DNA of 64,000 bases from Bog-756 sp963704615 (GCA_963704615.1 OY969923.1:3720001-3784000), one strand, 5' to 3'. Positions 34,945-44,918 are shown, counted from the first letter of the stretch. The notes: generated by a model not told the origin, from the sequence alone. Numbers and translations are program-made.

Positions 34945-36872
34945 CAGCCCCACCACAACCGGCTGAGCATGAAGGCCAGTATCAACACGGTACCGATCAC
35001 GATGCCGAGCACGTAGTTGCGGACGTAACCGGTCTCGGTGCGCCGGAGGACAGAGCCCGACTTGCCCACCAAGGTCCCCACCCCGTTGACGGCGCCGTCG
35101 ATGACCTTGGTGTCGATGACATCGGCGCTGAAGGCGGCCAACCGCTCCGACGGCCGGCCGAAGACGGTGTCGTAGAGCTCGTTGATGTACCACGAGCGCT
35201 GGAGGAAGCTCGCCTCGAGATCCGGTCTCTCGGCCTTGGCCATCCACAGGCGGAGCCCGATGGTCACCCCGACGACGGCGATGACCGCGTCGGTGATGCC
35301 CAGGGCCCAGAGGGCCCCGGTGCTCAAGTGATCGTTGTAGAGGTTGGACCCGAAGACCGGGTCGAGCCAGTTGGACAGCGAGAAATGGCTGTTGGAGAGG
35401 GCCAGGACCCCGGCCACGGCGGCAAAGAAAGCCAGGATCCACAGGGGGGCGGTCATGATCGGGCGCGACTCGTGGGGCTCGGGAATCGCCCCTTCGGCAT
35501 GGTGGGCCCCGGGCATGTCGTGGGTGGCGTCGATGGCCACCTTGTTCGCCCACCGATCGGTCCCGAAGAAGGCCAGCCCGGTCAGCCGGCTCATGTAGTA
35601 GGCGGTCAGGAGCGCGGTGACCAAACCCACGGCGTAGAGCGCGGGGCGGGCGGCGAAGGCATTCTCCAGCACGTCGCCTTTGGCCCAGAAACCGGACAGC
35701 GGGGGTATGGCGGCGATGGCCAGCCAGCCGACGCCGAAGGTGATGAACGTGATGGGCATGAAGCGGCGCAGATTGCCCATCCGCTTGAGGTCCTGCTCGT
35801 CGTGCAGGCCATGGATGACCGAGCCGGCGCCCAGGAAGAGCAGCCCCTTGAAGAAGGCGTGGGCCACCATCAAGAAGATGGCCGCCACGTAGGCGCCGCA
35901 TCCGATGGCTAAGAACATGTACCCGAGCTGGGACACCGTCGAGTAGGCCAGCACCTTCTTGATGTCCTGTTGGGCACAGGCGATGGTGGCCGCCACGAAG
36001 GCGGTGGCGGCACCGACGCAGGCCACGGTGAGCGAGGCGGCGGGCGAGGCGTGGAGCAAGGGGTTGATCCGGCACAGGAGGTACACGCCGGAGGTGACCA
36101 TGGTGGCGGCATGGATGAGCGCCGACACCGGGGTGGGGCCCTCCATGGCATCGGCCAGCCAGGGGAACAGCGGGATCTGGGCCGACTTGCCCATCACCCC
36201 CACCAACAGCAGAAGGCAGATGGCGGTGATGTTCCCCGCGCCGATGGAGCCGATGCGGGCGAAGATGGTGGTGTATTCCAGCGAGTGCACCTTCTCGAAG
36301 GTCAAGAAGATGGCCAGGAGAAACCCGACGTCACCGATCCGGTTGTAGACGAAGGCCTTCTTCCCGGCGCTGGCCGCCGATTCCCGGGTGAACCAGAAGG
36401 CGACGAGCAGATAGGAGCAGGTGCCCACCCCCTCCCACCCGGCGTAGGTGACCAGCATGTTGCTCCCCAGCACCAGGATCAGCATCGAGGCGACGAAGAG
36501 ATTCATGTACAGGAAGAATTTCGGGTAGTCCTTGTCGCCCTTCATGTAGCCGATCGAGTACAGGTGGATGAGGGCGCTGACACCGGTGACGAACAGCACC
36601 ATGGTCATCGACAGGGGATCCACGTACAGGCTGGCGTGGACCTGGAACTGATCGACGGGGACCCACGTCCACAGGTTCTGGGTGTAGGAGCGCACCGGGG
36701 CGTGCACGGTGAGCAGGTCGAGGTACACCCCGATCGACACCACGAAGGACGCGGCCACAAAGAAGGTGGCCACCGCACCGGCGGCCGGATCGCCGAGCCT
36801 CCGGCCGAACAGCACCTGGACGGCGAACCCGATCAGGGGCAGCAAGATGATCAGGTAGGTCACGTGGAGCAT
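34944..36872 (-). CDS. nuoL: NADH-quinone oxidoreductase subunit L
   Basis: Largest antiporter-like membrane subunit of complex I, with the long lateral helix that ties the pumping modules together. 642 residues. Marks: ASLYVDPLSMTMVLFVTGVS, FVASMLILVLGSNMLVTYAGWEG (conserved Glu), AFVYNRIGDVGFLLAIF, FPWLADAMEGPTPVSALIHA, DIKKVLAYSTVSQLGYMFLA, and a C-terminal VRNYVLGIVIGTVLILAFML as the last anchor. The ATG at 36872 lies seven bases after the nuoK stop, one of the few non-overlapping junctions in the operon. Confidence 0.96.
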   Translation of the reverse strand: MLHVTYLIILLPLIGFAVQVLFGRRLGDPAAGAVATFFVAASFVVSIGVYLDLLTVHAPVRSYTQNLWTWVPVDQFQVHASLYVDPLSMTMVLFVTGVSALIHLYSIGYMKGDKDYPKFFLYMNLFVASMLILVLGSNMLVTYAGWEGVGTCSYLLVAFWFTRESAASAGKKAFVYNRIGDVGFLLAIFLTFEKVHSLEYTTIFARIGSIGAGNITAICLLLLVGVMGKSAQIPLFPWLADAMEGPTPVSALIHAATMVTSGVYLLCRINPLLHASPAASLTVACVGAATAFVAATIACAQQDIKKVLAYSTVSQLGYMFLAIGCGAYVAAIFLMVAHAFFKGLLFLGAGSVIHGLHDEQDLKRMGNLRRFMPITFITFGVGWLAIAAIPPLSGFWAKGDVLENAFAARPALYAVGLVTALLTAYYMSRLTGLAFFGTDRWANKVAIDATHDMPGAHHAEGAIPEPHESRPIMTAPLWILAFFAAVAGVLALSNSHFSLSNWLDPVFGSNLYNDHLSTGALWALGITDAVIAVVGVTIGLRLWMAKAERPDLEASFLQRSWYINELYDTVFGRPSERLAAFSADVIDTKVIDGAVNGVGTLVGKSGSVLRRTETGYVRNYVLGIVIGTVLILAFMLSRLWWG

Positions 36873-36879
36873 CGTCCGC

Positions 36880-37185
36880 TCAGCCCTTCATGATGTGGAG
36901 GTCGTCGGCGTTGGCGTTGGCCCGGCGGCGGAAGATGGCGACCACGATCCCGAGACCGACCACCACCTCGGCCGCCGCCACGACCAGGACGAAGAACACC
37001 AGGACTTGACCGCCGATGTCGTTGAGCACCCGGGCGAAGGTGACAAAGGTGAGGTTGGCGGCGTTGAGCATCAGCTCCACGCACATGAACATCACCAGCA
37101 CGTTGCGCCGGACGAGCACACCCAGCGCCCCGATGGCGAACAGGATGACCGACAGGCCCAGGTACCAGTCGGGATTGATGGTCAC
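36880..37185 (-). CDS. nuoK: NADH-quinone oxidoreductase subunit K
   Basis: 101-residue, three-helix membrane subunit of complex I. VFMCVELMLNAANLTFVTFA carries the conserved Glu in helix 2 and VLVFFVLVVAAAEVVVGLGI the one in helix 3, both needed for proton movement in studied enzymes. Starts at GTG 37185, overlapping the nuoJ stop. The length is normal, unlike its neighbours NuoJ and NuoI, which carry added tails. Confidence 0.96.
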   Translation of the reverse strand: MTINPDWYLGLSVILFAIGALGVLVRRNVLVMFMCVELMLNAANLTFVTFARVLNDIGGQVLVFFVLVVAAAEVVVGLGIVVAIFRRRANANADDLHIMKG

Positions 37186-37976
37186 GGACGCCCCTCCTCG
37201 CCGCTCACGGTGGCCGACCCGCTCACGGTGGCCCCGGCATCGGCAGTGGGCCCGCCATCGCCCACGGACTCGACATCGGACTCGACGTCGGCGTCGGCGG
37301 CCGGTGCGCCGGCCGGGCTCGGCCCGCTCACCGAGCCGGTTCCCTGGCCCTCGTCCGGGTCCGTGGCCCCGGAGACCCGTTCCTCGATGGGGGCATTGGT
37401 GGCGGTCGGGGGGCGGCGGGCCAGCACCACCGCACCGACCACGGCGATGATCAGCAGGGCGGCGGTGGCCTCGAAGGGAAACAAGTAGGTCGTGTACACC
37501 GACTTGCCCAACAGGTACACGTTGGAATAGCGACCGTTGGCCACTCCGGCCACATGGGGTGCCCCGGTCGTCCAGTGCGACACCTGTCCCAACAGGAGGA
37601 GGCCGGTGGTCCCGAGGACGACCAGCCCGATGGCCAGGGGACGCTGGCCGTGGAGGGGCTCGGCGGCGATGTTCTCCTCGCGGTCGACGCCCAGGAACAT
37701 GATGACGAACAAGAAGAGCACCACGATGGCGCCGGCGTAGACGATCACCTGCACCGCGGCCAGGAACGGATCGCGCTGGAGGACGAAGAGCACGGCCACG
37801 CCGAACAGGGTCATGACCAGCATGAGGGCAGCGTGGACCGGGTTGCGGGCCACCACCACCCCAATGGCCCCGGACAGCACGATGGCGGCGGCCACCGAAA
37901 AGACGCCCACGTCGACCCACGATGCATGGGTGGCCGTCGATGCCGCGGCGACCACCGCTCCGATCAGTTCGGGCAT
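37182..37976 (-). CDS. nuoJ: NADH-quinone oxidoreductase subunit J
   Basis: Five-helix membrane subunit of complex I, 264 residues. Core marks: IGVVVARNPVHAALMLVMTL, FLAAVQVIVYAGAIVVLFLF (pi-bulge helix 3), VIMFLGVDRE and a fifth helix TAALLIIAVVGAVVLARRPP. The last 65 residues form a soluble acidic, low-complexity tail (DEGQGTGSVSGPSPAGAPAA, then DVESDVESVG) not found in the E. coli subunit. Its start ATG overlaps the nuoI stop (TGATG) and its stop overlaps nuoK. Confidence 0.95.
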   Translation of the reverse strand: MPELIGAVVAAASTATHASWVDVGVFSVAAAIVLSGAIGVVVARNPVHAALMLVMTLFGVAVLFVLQRDPFLAAVQVIVYAGAIVVLFLFVIMFLGVDREENIAAEPLHGQRPLAIGLVVLGTTGLLLLGQVSHWTTGAPHVAGVANGRYSNVYLLGKSVYTTYLFPFEATAALLIIAVVGAVVLARRPPTATNAPIEERVSGATDPDEGQGTGSVSGPSPAGAPAADADVESDVESVGDGGPTADAGATVSGSATVSGEEGRP

Positions 37977-38893
37977 CAGCCGGCGCTCGATCCGGTGGCG
38001 GTGTCCGACCCCTCGTTCCCGACCGGCCCCGTCGGCGGGCGGGCATCGCCGGGCTCCTCGAGCTCCACGTTCCCCTGCGCCACCGCCTCGGCGTAGTCGG
38101 CGTCGGCCTTCTCGTGGTACTTCTTCCCGGCGCCCGGCGCGAACCGCTCCATCTTCTCGATCATCCGCCCGATGGCCCCCCGGGGTCCCCGCTTGGCCGG
38201 CGGCATGTCGCTGGGACGGAGGTGCCTCTCCAGGGTGTCGCGGAGTTGCCGGCTTCCGGTGGTCGCCTCGTCGGGCACGGCCGACTGGCCGCTCTCGGGG
38301 GCCCGGATCCCGTAGCCGAGGTCGCCGGACCACTGCACGCGGCCCTCGAACGCCGCGCTCCCCGACGGCGAGGTGGCCCGCATCCAGCCCGAGGTGTGCA
38401 GGTCGTCCCCCTCCCGCCAGTCCTCCCAGGGCTGGTGTCGGGGCCGACCGTCGTCGTCGACCAGCAACTCCTCCTTGGTATAGATGGCGTCGTTGCGGTT
38501 GGTGAAGGAGAACTCCATCAGCTTCGACTCGGTGATGGCCTCGGTGGGGCAGGCCTCGACGCACAGATCGCAATGGATGCAGCGCAGGAAGTTGATCTCG
38601 TAGACATAGCCGTACCGCTCGCCGGGCGAGACGGGATGGTCGGGCGGGTTGTCGAGGCCGCGCACGTAGATGCAGTCGGCCGGGCACACGCCGGCGCACA
38701 GCTCGCAGCCGATGCACTTCTCCATGCCGTCCTCGTAACGATTGAGAACGTGGCGCCCGTGTTGCCGGGGCTGCTTGGGTCGTTTCTCCTCGGGGTACTG
38801 GCGGGTCACCGGCGGCCGGCCCAGGTGCTCGAGGGTCAGCTTGAACCCACCCAGGAAGTTCTGCCTCTGGCGTGGCACTTCGGGGACAGCCAT
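37976..38893 (-). CDS. nuoI: NADH-quinone oxidoreductase subunit I (two 4Fe-4S clusters)
   Basis: Peripheral-arm subunit carrying clusters N6a and N6b that pass electrons to NuoB. 305 residues; the core is about 170. Cys ligands: KCIGCELCAGVCPADC at about 59-74 and RCIHCDLCVEACPTEA at about 104-118. The C-terminal 130 residues are charged with no metal motif (DMPPAKRGPRGAIGRMIEKM; DADYAEAVAQGNVELEEPG). Actinobacterial NuoI commonly has some tail; this one is long. The ATG at 38893 overlaps the nuoH stop (TGATG). Confidence 0.95.
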   Translation of the reverse strand: MAVPEVPRQRQNFLGGFKLTLEHLGRPPVTRQYPEEKRPKQPRQHGRHVLNRYEDGMEKCIGCELCAGVCPADCIYVRGLDNPPDHPVSPGERYGYVYEINFLRCIHCDLCVEACPTEAITESKLMEFSFTNRNDAIYTKEELLVDDDGRPRHQPWEDWREGDDLHTSGWMRATSPSGSAAFEGRVQWSGDLGYGIRAPESGQSAVPDEATTGSRQLRDTLERHLRPSDMPPAKRGPRGAIGRMIEKMERFAPGAGKKYHEKADADYAEAVAQGNVELEEPGDARPPTGPVGNEGSDTATGSSAG

Positions 38894-40173
38894 CAGCTGT
38901 CACCTCCGATCGGTGCGGGCGAGCTCGGCCCGGTGGGCGATGCCGCGGGATCAGGCGGGCGGTTCCACAGACGCAGGCCGACGGCGGGCAGGATGGCCCG
39001 GTTCTCCTCGCGCTCGTTGCCAACGGAGAAGGCCACGGTGATGGTCACCGCGGCCACCACCACCGCCGCGGTCATCCCCAACCCCCACCACCCGTCGATC
39101 ACGAACCCGGCCACGATCAGCAGCCACCCGAGTGACAGGGGGATCAGCTTTTTCCAGCCCACGTCCATAAGTTGGTCGTAGCGGAGCCGGGGCAGCGCGG
39201 CCCGCAGCCACACGAAGACGAACAGGAAGGCGATGGTCTTGCCCAGGAACCACAGGATGGGCCACAGCCAGTACAGGTGGGGGATGTGGGGGATGGGGCC
39301 GTCGGGCCCCCCGAAGAAGAGGGTCACGGTGATGGCCGACATGGTGATGGTGTTCATGAACTCGGCCAAGAAGAACAGGGCGAAGCGAATCGACGAGTAC
39401 TCGGTGACGAAGCCACCGACCAGCTCGGTGTCGGCCTCGACCAGGTCGAAGGGGGGGCGGTTGGTCTCGGCGATGACGGCGATGAAGAAGATGACGAACG
39501 GCACCACGACCAGGCGGATAACGTTCCACTGCCAGAAGTGCTGGGCCTGGGCGTCCACGATGGCCCGGGTGCTCAGCGATCCGGTGATCAGAACGACGGT
39601 GACCACCGTCATGCCCAGGGCGGCCTCGTAGGAGATCATCTGGGCCGACGCCCGCACCGAACCGAGCAGCGGGTACTTGGAGCCCGACGACCACCCGGCC
39701 AGCATCACCCCGTAGACCCCGAGCGACGACATGGCCAGAAGGAAGAGGATGCCCATGGGCGGATCGGCCAGCTGCAGCTCGAAGTGGTGACTGGCGATGG
39801 TCACCACTCCCCCGATGGGCACGATGGCGAAGGCCAAAAAGGCGGTGATGATGGTGATGTAGGGAGCGAGCAGGAACACGGTCCGATCGGCGTGCTCGGG
39901 AATCAGGTCCTCCTTGAAGAACAGCTTGATCCCGTCGGCCAGGGTCTGGGCGATACCGAAGGGGCCCGCCCGGTTGGGGCCGATGCGACTCTGCATGTCG
40001 GAGATGACCTTGCGCTCGAACCAGATCATCAGCATGACCGACACCATCAAGGCGGCGAAGACGACCAGCACCTTGATCACCACGATGAGGAAGACCACCC
40101 AACCGACGCCGTTGTCGTAGAGCGGGTCCCCGGCCGCGACCAGAGGATGGATGACCGCCATCAGCGCGCTCAC
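38893..40173 (-). CDS. nuoH: NADH-quinone oxidoreductase subunit H
   Basis: Membrane subunit at the junction of the two arms, forming most of the quinone channel. 426 residues, eight helices. Marks: MIWFERKVISDMQSRIGPNR near residue 50, GIAQTLADGIKLFFKED, SSGSKYPLLGSVRASAQMIS, AETNRPPFDLVEADTELVGG (quinone-site Glu-rich loop) and FLFVFVWLRAALPRLRYDQL. A short hydrophilic tail follows the last helix. Its ATG at 40173 overlaps the nuoG stop (ATGA-type overlap of four bases). Confidence 0.97.
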   Translation of the reverse strand: MSALMAVIHPLVAAGDPLYDNGVGWVVFLIVVIKVLVVFAALMVSVMLMIWFERKVISDMQSRIGPNRAGPFGIAQTLADGIKLFFKEDLIPEHADRTVFLLAPYITIITAFLAFAIVPIGGVVTIASHHFELQLADPPMGILFLLAMSSLGVYGVMLAGWSSGSKYPLLGSVRASAQMISYEAALGMTVVTVVLITGSLSTRAIVDAQAQHFWQWNVIRLVVVPFVIFFIAVIAETNRPPFDLVEADTELVGGFVTEYSSIRFALFFLAEFMNTITMSAITVTLFFGGPDGPIPHIPHLYWLWPILWFLGKTIAFLFVFVWLRAALPRLRYDQLMDVGWKKLIPLSLGWLLIVAGFVIDGWWGLGMTAAVVVAAVTITVAFSVGNEREENRAILPAVGLRLWNRPPDPAASPTGPSSPAPIGGDS

Positions 40174-42893
40174 GGGGTCTCCATCCGCAGGGCGACCACC
40201 GGTGAGCCGGTATCGATGAGGTCGGCCACGGTCCCCTGGCCCAGCGGGACATTGAAGTCGGCGGCGGCCACCTTGCGGGGCAGTGACGAGTCAGGAACGA
40301 CGGGCACGACCATGGTGGCCGACGGGGTGAGCAGCTTGACCAGTCCACCGGCGCTCACCCCGAGGGCATCGAGGTCCTGGGGGTTGGCCCGGAGCGCCCC
40401 GGGCGCCACCAGATCGGCCAGGGCGCTCACCGCGCTCACCGCCGATCCGAGGTCGTAGAGGGACCGCGAGGCCACCAATCGCAGCGAGTAGCTGTCGACC
40501 GGTGTGACATGAGGAACGCCCATCTCGACGGGGAGGGCGATCGGCGTCGGGCGGGCCGGGGCGCCGACCGATCCGGCGCTTCCGGTCGACACGGGCGTCT
40601 GGCCGCCGGTCGGCTCCTCGGCCAGACCGGCCCGCGGCGGGGCCCCCTGGCGCTCGACGGACTCGACCCCGGGGAAGGCCATCGGATCCAGCGGAGGCGG
40701 TCCACCCCGCCCGGCGGTGGTCACCCCGCCCCCGGCCAGCGGGGCGATCAACCCATCGGCCGCGGCCGGTGCGTCGAGCGCGGCCTGGGTGATGCCGCGG
40801 TAGGCCGGGGCCAGCCGCTCCACCTCGTCGGTCACCGCGGCCAGCGAGTCGAGGCCCAGGTCGGCACCCAGGTGGACGGCCAGCTCGGCCGCGATCATCC
40901 AGTCCGACCAGGCCTGGCCGGGGGGCACCAGCTTCTGGCCCAGACGGCTGACCCGGCCTTCGATGTTGGTGGCGGTCCCGGGCCGCTCGTGGGCCTCGGC
41001 CGCGGGCAGCACCACATCGGCCCGTTCGGTCACCGGCCCGGGCGACGAGGCCACCGCCACCACGAACGCCGCCCCGGCCAGGGCCCGTTCGGCCAGTCGC
41101 CGGTCGGGGAAATCGCCCAGGGGGTCAGCGCCCAGGACGATCAAGGAGTCGATGCGGGGCCCGCCCGGTTGGTCGCCCGCCGCGGCCAGAAGGATGCCCT
41201 CGGCGTCCCGGCCCCGGGCCCCGGGTACCGCCCCCCACGCCTCGGCGAACCAGTCCCGCCCGGCCTCGAGAGAGACCCGACCGGGCAACAGCCCCGGAGC
41301 CAGGCCCATGTCGAGGGCACCGTGGACGTTGCCCCGCCGGAGGGCGGGCAGGAAGCGGGCACCGGGCAGGGACTCGGCCAGCGCCTGGATGGCCTCACCC
41401 ACCAGGGCCCCGTCCTCGGCCAGGGAGGGCCGCCCGGCGATGACCACCACCGTGCCGGCACCGGCCAGCTGACGGGCCCGGGCCAGCGAGTCGGCGTCCA
41501 CGGTGGCCGGTGCCGGGGCACCGGCGTCAACCAGGGCCTGCACCAGCCCGGTGGCCTCACCGGGGGCGTAGCGGAGCGAGACCTCGGCATAGGGAGTGAG
41601 CGAGGTGGACTGGGGGGAGAGCTCGACCAGCCGGGTCCCGCCGTCCACCACCGCGGCCCGCAGACGCAAGAAGAGGACCGGGAGCTCTTCGCGGATGTCG
41701 CCCGACAGCAGGATGACGGTTTCGGCCGTGGCCATCTGTGCGATGGTGGCCCGGGGCAACCCGACGGCCAGTTCAGCCGGCAGCCCGTCACCCATCTGGG
41801 CGTCGACCGAATCGGTGCCGAGCACCCCCTTGGTCAGCTTGGCCCAGGCGTAGGCCCCCTCGTTGGTCAGTCGGGCCCCGCCGAGGACGGCGATCGACTC
41901 CGGCCCACCGTCACCTTTGGCCGCGGCCTGCAGTCGCTCGGCCACCACGCCCAGTGCCTCGTGCCACGACGTCGGCACCAGGGCGCCGTCCTTGCGGACC
42001 AGGGGCTCGACCAGTCGATCCTCGGCATTGACCGTCTCGAAGGCGAAACGGCCCTTGTCGCACAGCCACCCGTGATTGACCGGCTCGGCGTCGATGCCGA
42101 GCAGGCGGGTCACCCGGTTGGATGACGACTGGACGGCCACCCGGCACCCCAGGGCGCAGGTGGTGCAGGTCGACTCGACCTGGTCGAGGTCCCACGGGCG
42201 GGCCGCGAACCGGTAGGGCGCGGCGGTGAGCGCGCCCACCGGGCAGATCTGCACCGTGTTGCCGGAGAAGTAGGAGGTGAAGGGCAGCTCGGGGAAGATG
42301 TTGACCTCGAGCTGTTCGCCCCGGCCGATGAAGTCGATCTGGGCCTCGCCGGCCACCTCGTCGGCGAAGCGGGTGCAGCGGCTGCACTGGATGCAGCGCT
42401 CCCGGTCCAACAGCACCAGCTCGGAAATGGGGATGGGCTTCTCGAAGTGCCGCTTCTCCTCGATGAAGCGCGACTCGCCGGGGCCGTAGGCCAGGGTCTG
42501 GTCCTGGAGGGGGCACTCTCCGCCCTTGTCGCACACCGGGCAGTCGAGCGGATGGTTGATCAACAGGAACTCGAGCACCCCGTCCTGTGCCTTCTTCACC
42601 TTTTCGGAGTCGGTGACCACCTCCCAGCCGGGCTGCACCTCGACGTAGCAGCTGGGCTGCAGCGACGGACCGCGAGGACCGGACACCTCGACCAGGCACA
42701 TCCGGCAGACCCCGACCGATCGCATGCGCGGGTGGTAGCAGAAGCGGGGGATGAAGGTACCGGCCCGTTCGGCGGCGGCGATGAGCATCTCCCCCTTGCG
42801 TCCGGCCACGGGGCGGCCGTCGAGGGTGAAGGCCACCGTGTCCTCCGGCTCGGCCGGGGCGCTGGCCGCCACGGGAGCGGTGTCCTCAGCCAT
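40170..42893 (-). CDS. nuoG: NADH-quinone oxidoreductase subunit G
   Basis: Electron-input subunit with several Fe-S clusters and a molybdopterin-oxidoreductase-like C-terminal domain that carries no molybdenum in complex I. 907 residues. Ligands: FCYHPRMRSVGVCRMCLVEV (2Fe-2S, N1b), HPLDCPVCDKGGECPLQDQ (His/Cys set, N5-type), RCIQCSRCTRFADE with ICPVGAL (4Fe-4S), and CTTCALGC with the later Cys in WLCDKGRF (N7-type cluster, so the extra cluster is likely present). From about residue 230 the fold follows formate dehydrogenase. A Pro/Gly-rich stretch lies near 740-800. The ATG at 42893 overlaps nuoF by eight bases. Confidence 0.96.
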   Translation of the reverse strand: MAEDTAPVAASAPAEPEDTVAFTLDGRPVAGRKGEMLIAAAERAGTFIPRFCYHPRMRSVGVCRMCLVEVSGPRGPSLQPSCYVEVQPGWEVVTDSEKVKKAQDGVLEFLLINHPLDCPVCDKGGECPLQDQTLAYGPGESRFIEEKRHFEKPIPISELVLLDRERCIQCSRCTRFADEVAGEAQIDFIGRGEQLEVNIFPELPFTSYFSGNTVQICPVGALTAAPYRFAARPWDLDQVESTCTTCALGCRVAVQSSSNRVTRLLGIDAEPVNHGWLCDKGRFAFETVNAEDRLVEPLVRKDGALVPTSWHEALGVVAERLQAAAKGDGGPESIAVLGGARLTNEGAYAWAKLTKGVLGTDSVDAQMGDGLPAELAVGLPRATIAQMATAETVILLSGDIREELPVLFLRLRAAVVDGGTRLVELSPQSTSLTPYAEVSLRYAPGEATGLVQALVDAGAPAPATVDADSLARARQLAGAGTVVVIAGRPSLAEDGALVGEAIQALAESLPGARFLPALRRGNVHGALDMGLAPGLLPGRVSLEAGRDWFAEAWGAVPGARGRDAEGILLAAAGDQPGGPRIDSLIVLGADPLGDFPDRRLAERALAGAAFVVAVASSPGPVTERADVVLPAAEAHERPGTATNIEGRVSRLGQKLVPPGQAWSDWMIAAELAVHLGADLGLDSLAAVTDEVERLAPAYRGITQAALDAPAAADGLIAPLAGGGVTTAGRGGPPPLDPMAFPGVESVERQGAPPRAGLAEEPTGGQTPVSTGSAGSVGAPARPTPIALPVEMGVPHVTPVDSYSLRLVASRSLYDLGSAVSAVSALADLVAPGALRANPQDLDALGVSAGGLVKLLTPSATMVVPVVPDSSLPRKVAAADFNVPLGQGTVADLIDTGSPVVALRMETP

Positions 42894-44190
42894 AGGGGCA
42901 GCCTCCGTCCTTGATGTGGACGAGGAACTCGTCGCGGAACATCTCGATGGCCGACACGATGGACGAGGGGATGGACGGCCCGAGAACGCAGATGGTGGTC
43001 TGCTGAGGTGGCCAGGCCAGACCGGGGGAGATGTTGTCGCTGGCGTCCAAGAGCAGGTCGAGGTCGGACTCGCGACCTTCCCCGGTCTCGATGCGCTCGA
43101 GGATCCTCTCGAGCCAGCCCGCCCCCTCCCGGCACGGTGTGCACTGGCCGCACGACTCGCGGAAGAAGAACTTGGTGATCCGCCACGCCGCCCGCACCGG
43201 GCAGGTGCTCTCGTCCATGACCACGATGGATCCCGACCCGAGCATGGAGCCGGCCGCGGCCACCTCGTCCTGGCCGAGGGGGAGGTCGATCTGGTCGGGA
43301 CCGAACCAGGGGGCCGACACCCCACCGGGGATGAACGCCTTGAGGGCGCGCCCGCCGGGGATCCCCCCGCCCAGCACCGGGGCGTTGATCAGGTCGTCGA
43401 AAGTGGTCTTGACCATCTCCAGCTCGAACACGCCCGGGTTCTTGACGTGGCCGGCCAGGGCGAAGAGGCGGGTCCCGGTCGAACGGCCCTCGCCGAGGGC
43501 GGCGAAGGCGGCACCGCCGTTGAGGACGATCCAGGGGAGGTTGGACATGGTCTCCACGTTGTTGACCACGGTGGGATCGCCGTAGAGCCCGATGGCGGCC
43601 GGAAAGAAAGGGGGCTTGATGCGGGGGAAACCGCGCTTGCCTTCGAGGGACTCGAGCAGCCCGGTCTCCTCACCACAGATGTAGGCGCCGGCACCCGGGT
43701 GGACGACGACATCGACCGAGAAACCCGATCCGAAGATGTCGCCCCCGACGGCGCCGTGGGCGTAGGCATCGTTGAGCGCGGCCGCCACCCGCTCGAGGCC
43801 GAGAGCGAACTCGCCGCGGATGTAGATGAACACCTGGGTGACCTGGAGCGCGTAGGCGGCGATGAGCACGCCTTCGATGAGCTGGTGGGGGTCCCGCTCG
43901 ATGAGCAGGTGGTCCTTGAAGGTGGCCGGCTCGCTCTCGTCCCCGTTGACCACTAGGTAGGTGACCGGGTTCTTGCGCAGCATGGCCCACTTGCGGCCGG
44001 CGGGGAAACCGGCGCCGCCGCGGCCGAGAAGGCTGGCCGTGTCGACCTCGTGGGCCACCGCTTCGGGGGTCATGGTCAGGGCCTTGCGCAAACCGTCGTA
44101 ACCACCGGTGGCCAGGTACCGCTCGAGGGTGTAGGAGTCGGGATGGTCGAGCCGGGCGGTGATGATCTTGGGGGCGTCGGTGATGGCCAC
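42886..44190 (-). CDS. nuoF: NADH-quinone oxidoreductase subunit F (NADH/FMN site)
   Basis: 434 residues; binds NADH, FMN and the 4Fe-4S cluster N3 in the peripheral arm. Marks: SLLGRGGAGFPAGRKWAML (FMN/NADH glycine-rich loop, about 53-71), NGDESEPATFKDHLLIERDP, GAGAYICGEETGLLESLEGK (about 163-182), FFRESCGQCTPCREGAGW with the later Cys in TTICVLGPS as N3 ligands. GTG at 44190 overlaps the nuoE TAG stop. Length is normal. Confidence 0.97.
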   Translation of the reverse strand: MAITDAPKIITARLDHPDSYTLERYLATGGYDGLRKALTMTPEAVAHEVDTASLLGRGGAGFPAGRKWAMLRKNPVTYLVVNGDESEPATFKDHLLIERDPHQLIEGVLIAAYALQVTQVFIYIRGEFALGLERVAAALNDAYAHGAVGGDIFGSGFSVDVVVHPGAGAYICGEETGLLESLEGKRGFPRIKPPFFPAAIGLYGDPTVVNNVETMSNLPWIVLNGGAAFAALGEGRSTGTRLFALAGHVKNPGVFELEMVKTTFDDLINAPVLGGGIPGGRALKAFIPGGVSAPWFGPDQIDLPLGQDEVAAAGSMLGSGSIVVMDESTCPVRAAWRITKFFFRESCGQCTPCREGAGWLERILERIETGEGRESDLDLLLDASDNISPGLAWPPQQTTICVLGPSIPSSIVSAIEMFRDEFLVHIKDGGCPYG

Positions 44191-44918
44191 TACGAGCCGC
44201 CCCCCGATTGCCCGGAGGCCGTCTTCTTCTTCTCCGTCTCGGCCGCGGCGGCCCGGGTCGCCATGGCCTGGGCCATCGCCGCTCGCTCCTCGGCCACCTG
44301 GGCCGGATCGGCCTGCAGGCCGGTGGTCCGCCTCACCCGGTTGAGGGTGCCGTGGTCGGGGATGTCAGCGACCCGTCCGCCGGACCGGAGGTCGTCCACC
44401 AGCCGGTCAAAGCTCGCCGGGGTCTGGGCCCCCACGAATCGGTGGTTGACCTGCACGCACGGGGGCCGGTCGCAGTCGGCCAGGCACTCCGCCTCCTCCA
44501 GGGTGATGGTCCCGTCCGGGGTGGTGCCGCCGGGGTTGACCCCGAGGCTGGCCGAGGCGTGCTGGAGGAGCTCCTCTGCCCCGTTGAGGAGGCAGGCGAT
44601 GTTGGTGCACACCGACACCAGGTGGGTACCCACCGGCTCGGTGTGCAGCATGTCGTAGAACGAGGCGGTGCCCAAAACCTCGGTCGGGGTGATCCCGACC
44701 AGGTCGGCGATGTCGCGCATGGCGCCCGGGGTGAGCCAGCCGTCCTGCTCCTGGGCCAGATGGCAGAGGGGGATCAGGGCCGAGCGGGGCTGCGGATAGA
44801 GAGCGATCAGTTGGCGGGCGCGCTCGGCGGTCTCGGCCGACAGATGGCTGGGATGCGAGGCCGACGGCGATCCGGCCCGCGGCCGGGGTCCCACCCGGAT
44901 GGGAGCTGTGTCGCTCAC
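44190..44918 (-). CDS. nuoE: NADH-quinone oxidoreductase subunit E (2Fe-2S)
   Basis: 242-residue thioredoxin-like subunit with cluster N1a. Ligands: SVCTNIACLLNG (C-x4-C) and AECLADCDRPPCVQVNH (second pair) at about 114-160. The helical N-terminal domain includes LIPLCHLAQEQDGWLTPGAM and VLGTASFYDMLHTEPVG. An Ala/Glu/Lys-rich tail of about 50 residues follows (AQAMATRAAAAETEKKKTAS). GTG at 44918 overlaps the nuoD stop (GTGA). Confidence 0.96.
   Translation of the reverse strand: MSDTAPIRVGPRPRAGSPSASHPSHLSAETAERARQLIALYPQPRSALIPLCHLAQEQDGWLTPGAMRDIADLVGITPTEVLGTASFYDMLHTEPVGTHLVSVCTNIACLLNGAEELLQHASASLGVNPGGTTPDGTITLEEAECLADCDRPPCVQVNHRFVGAQTPASFDRLVDDLRSGGRVADIPDHGTLNRVRRTTGLQADPAQVAEERAAMAQAMATRAAAAETEKKKTASGQSGGGS

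Noticed and set aside
40509..42125. Plus-strand 538-codon frame inside nuoG
   Set aside because: Shadow of nuoG; Gly/Gln/Arg-rich without recognisable motifs.
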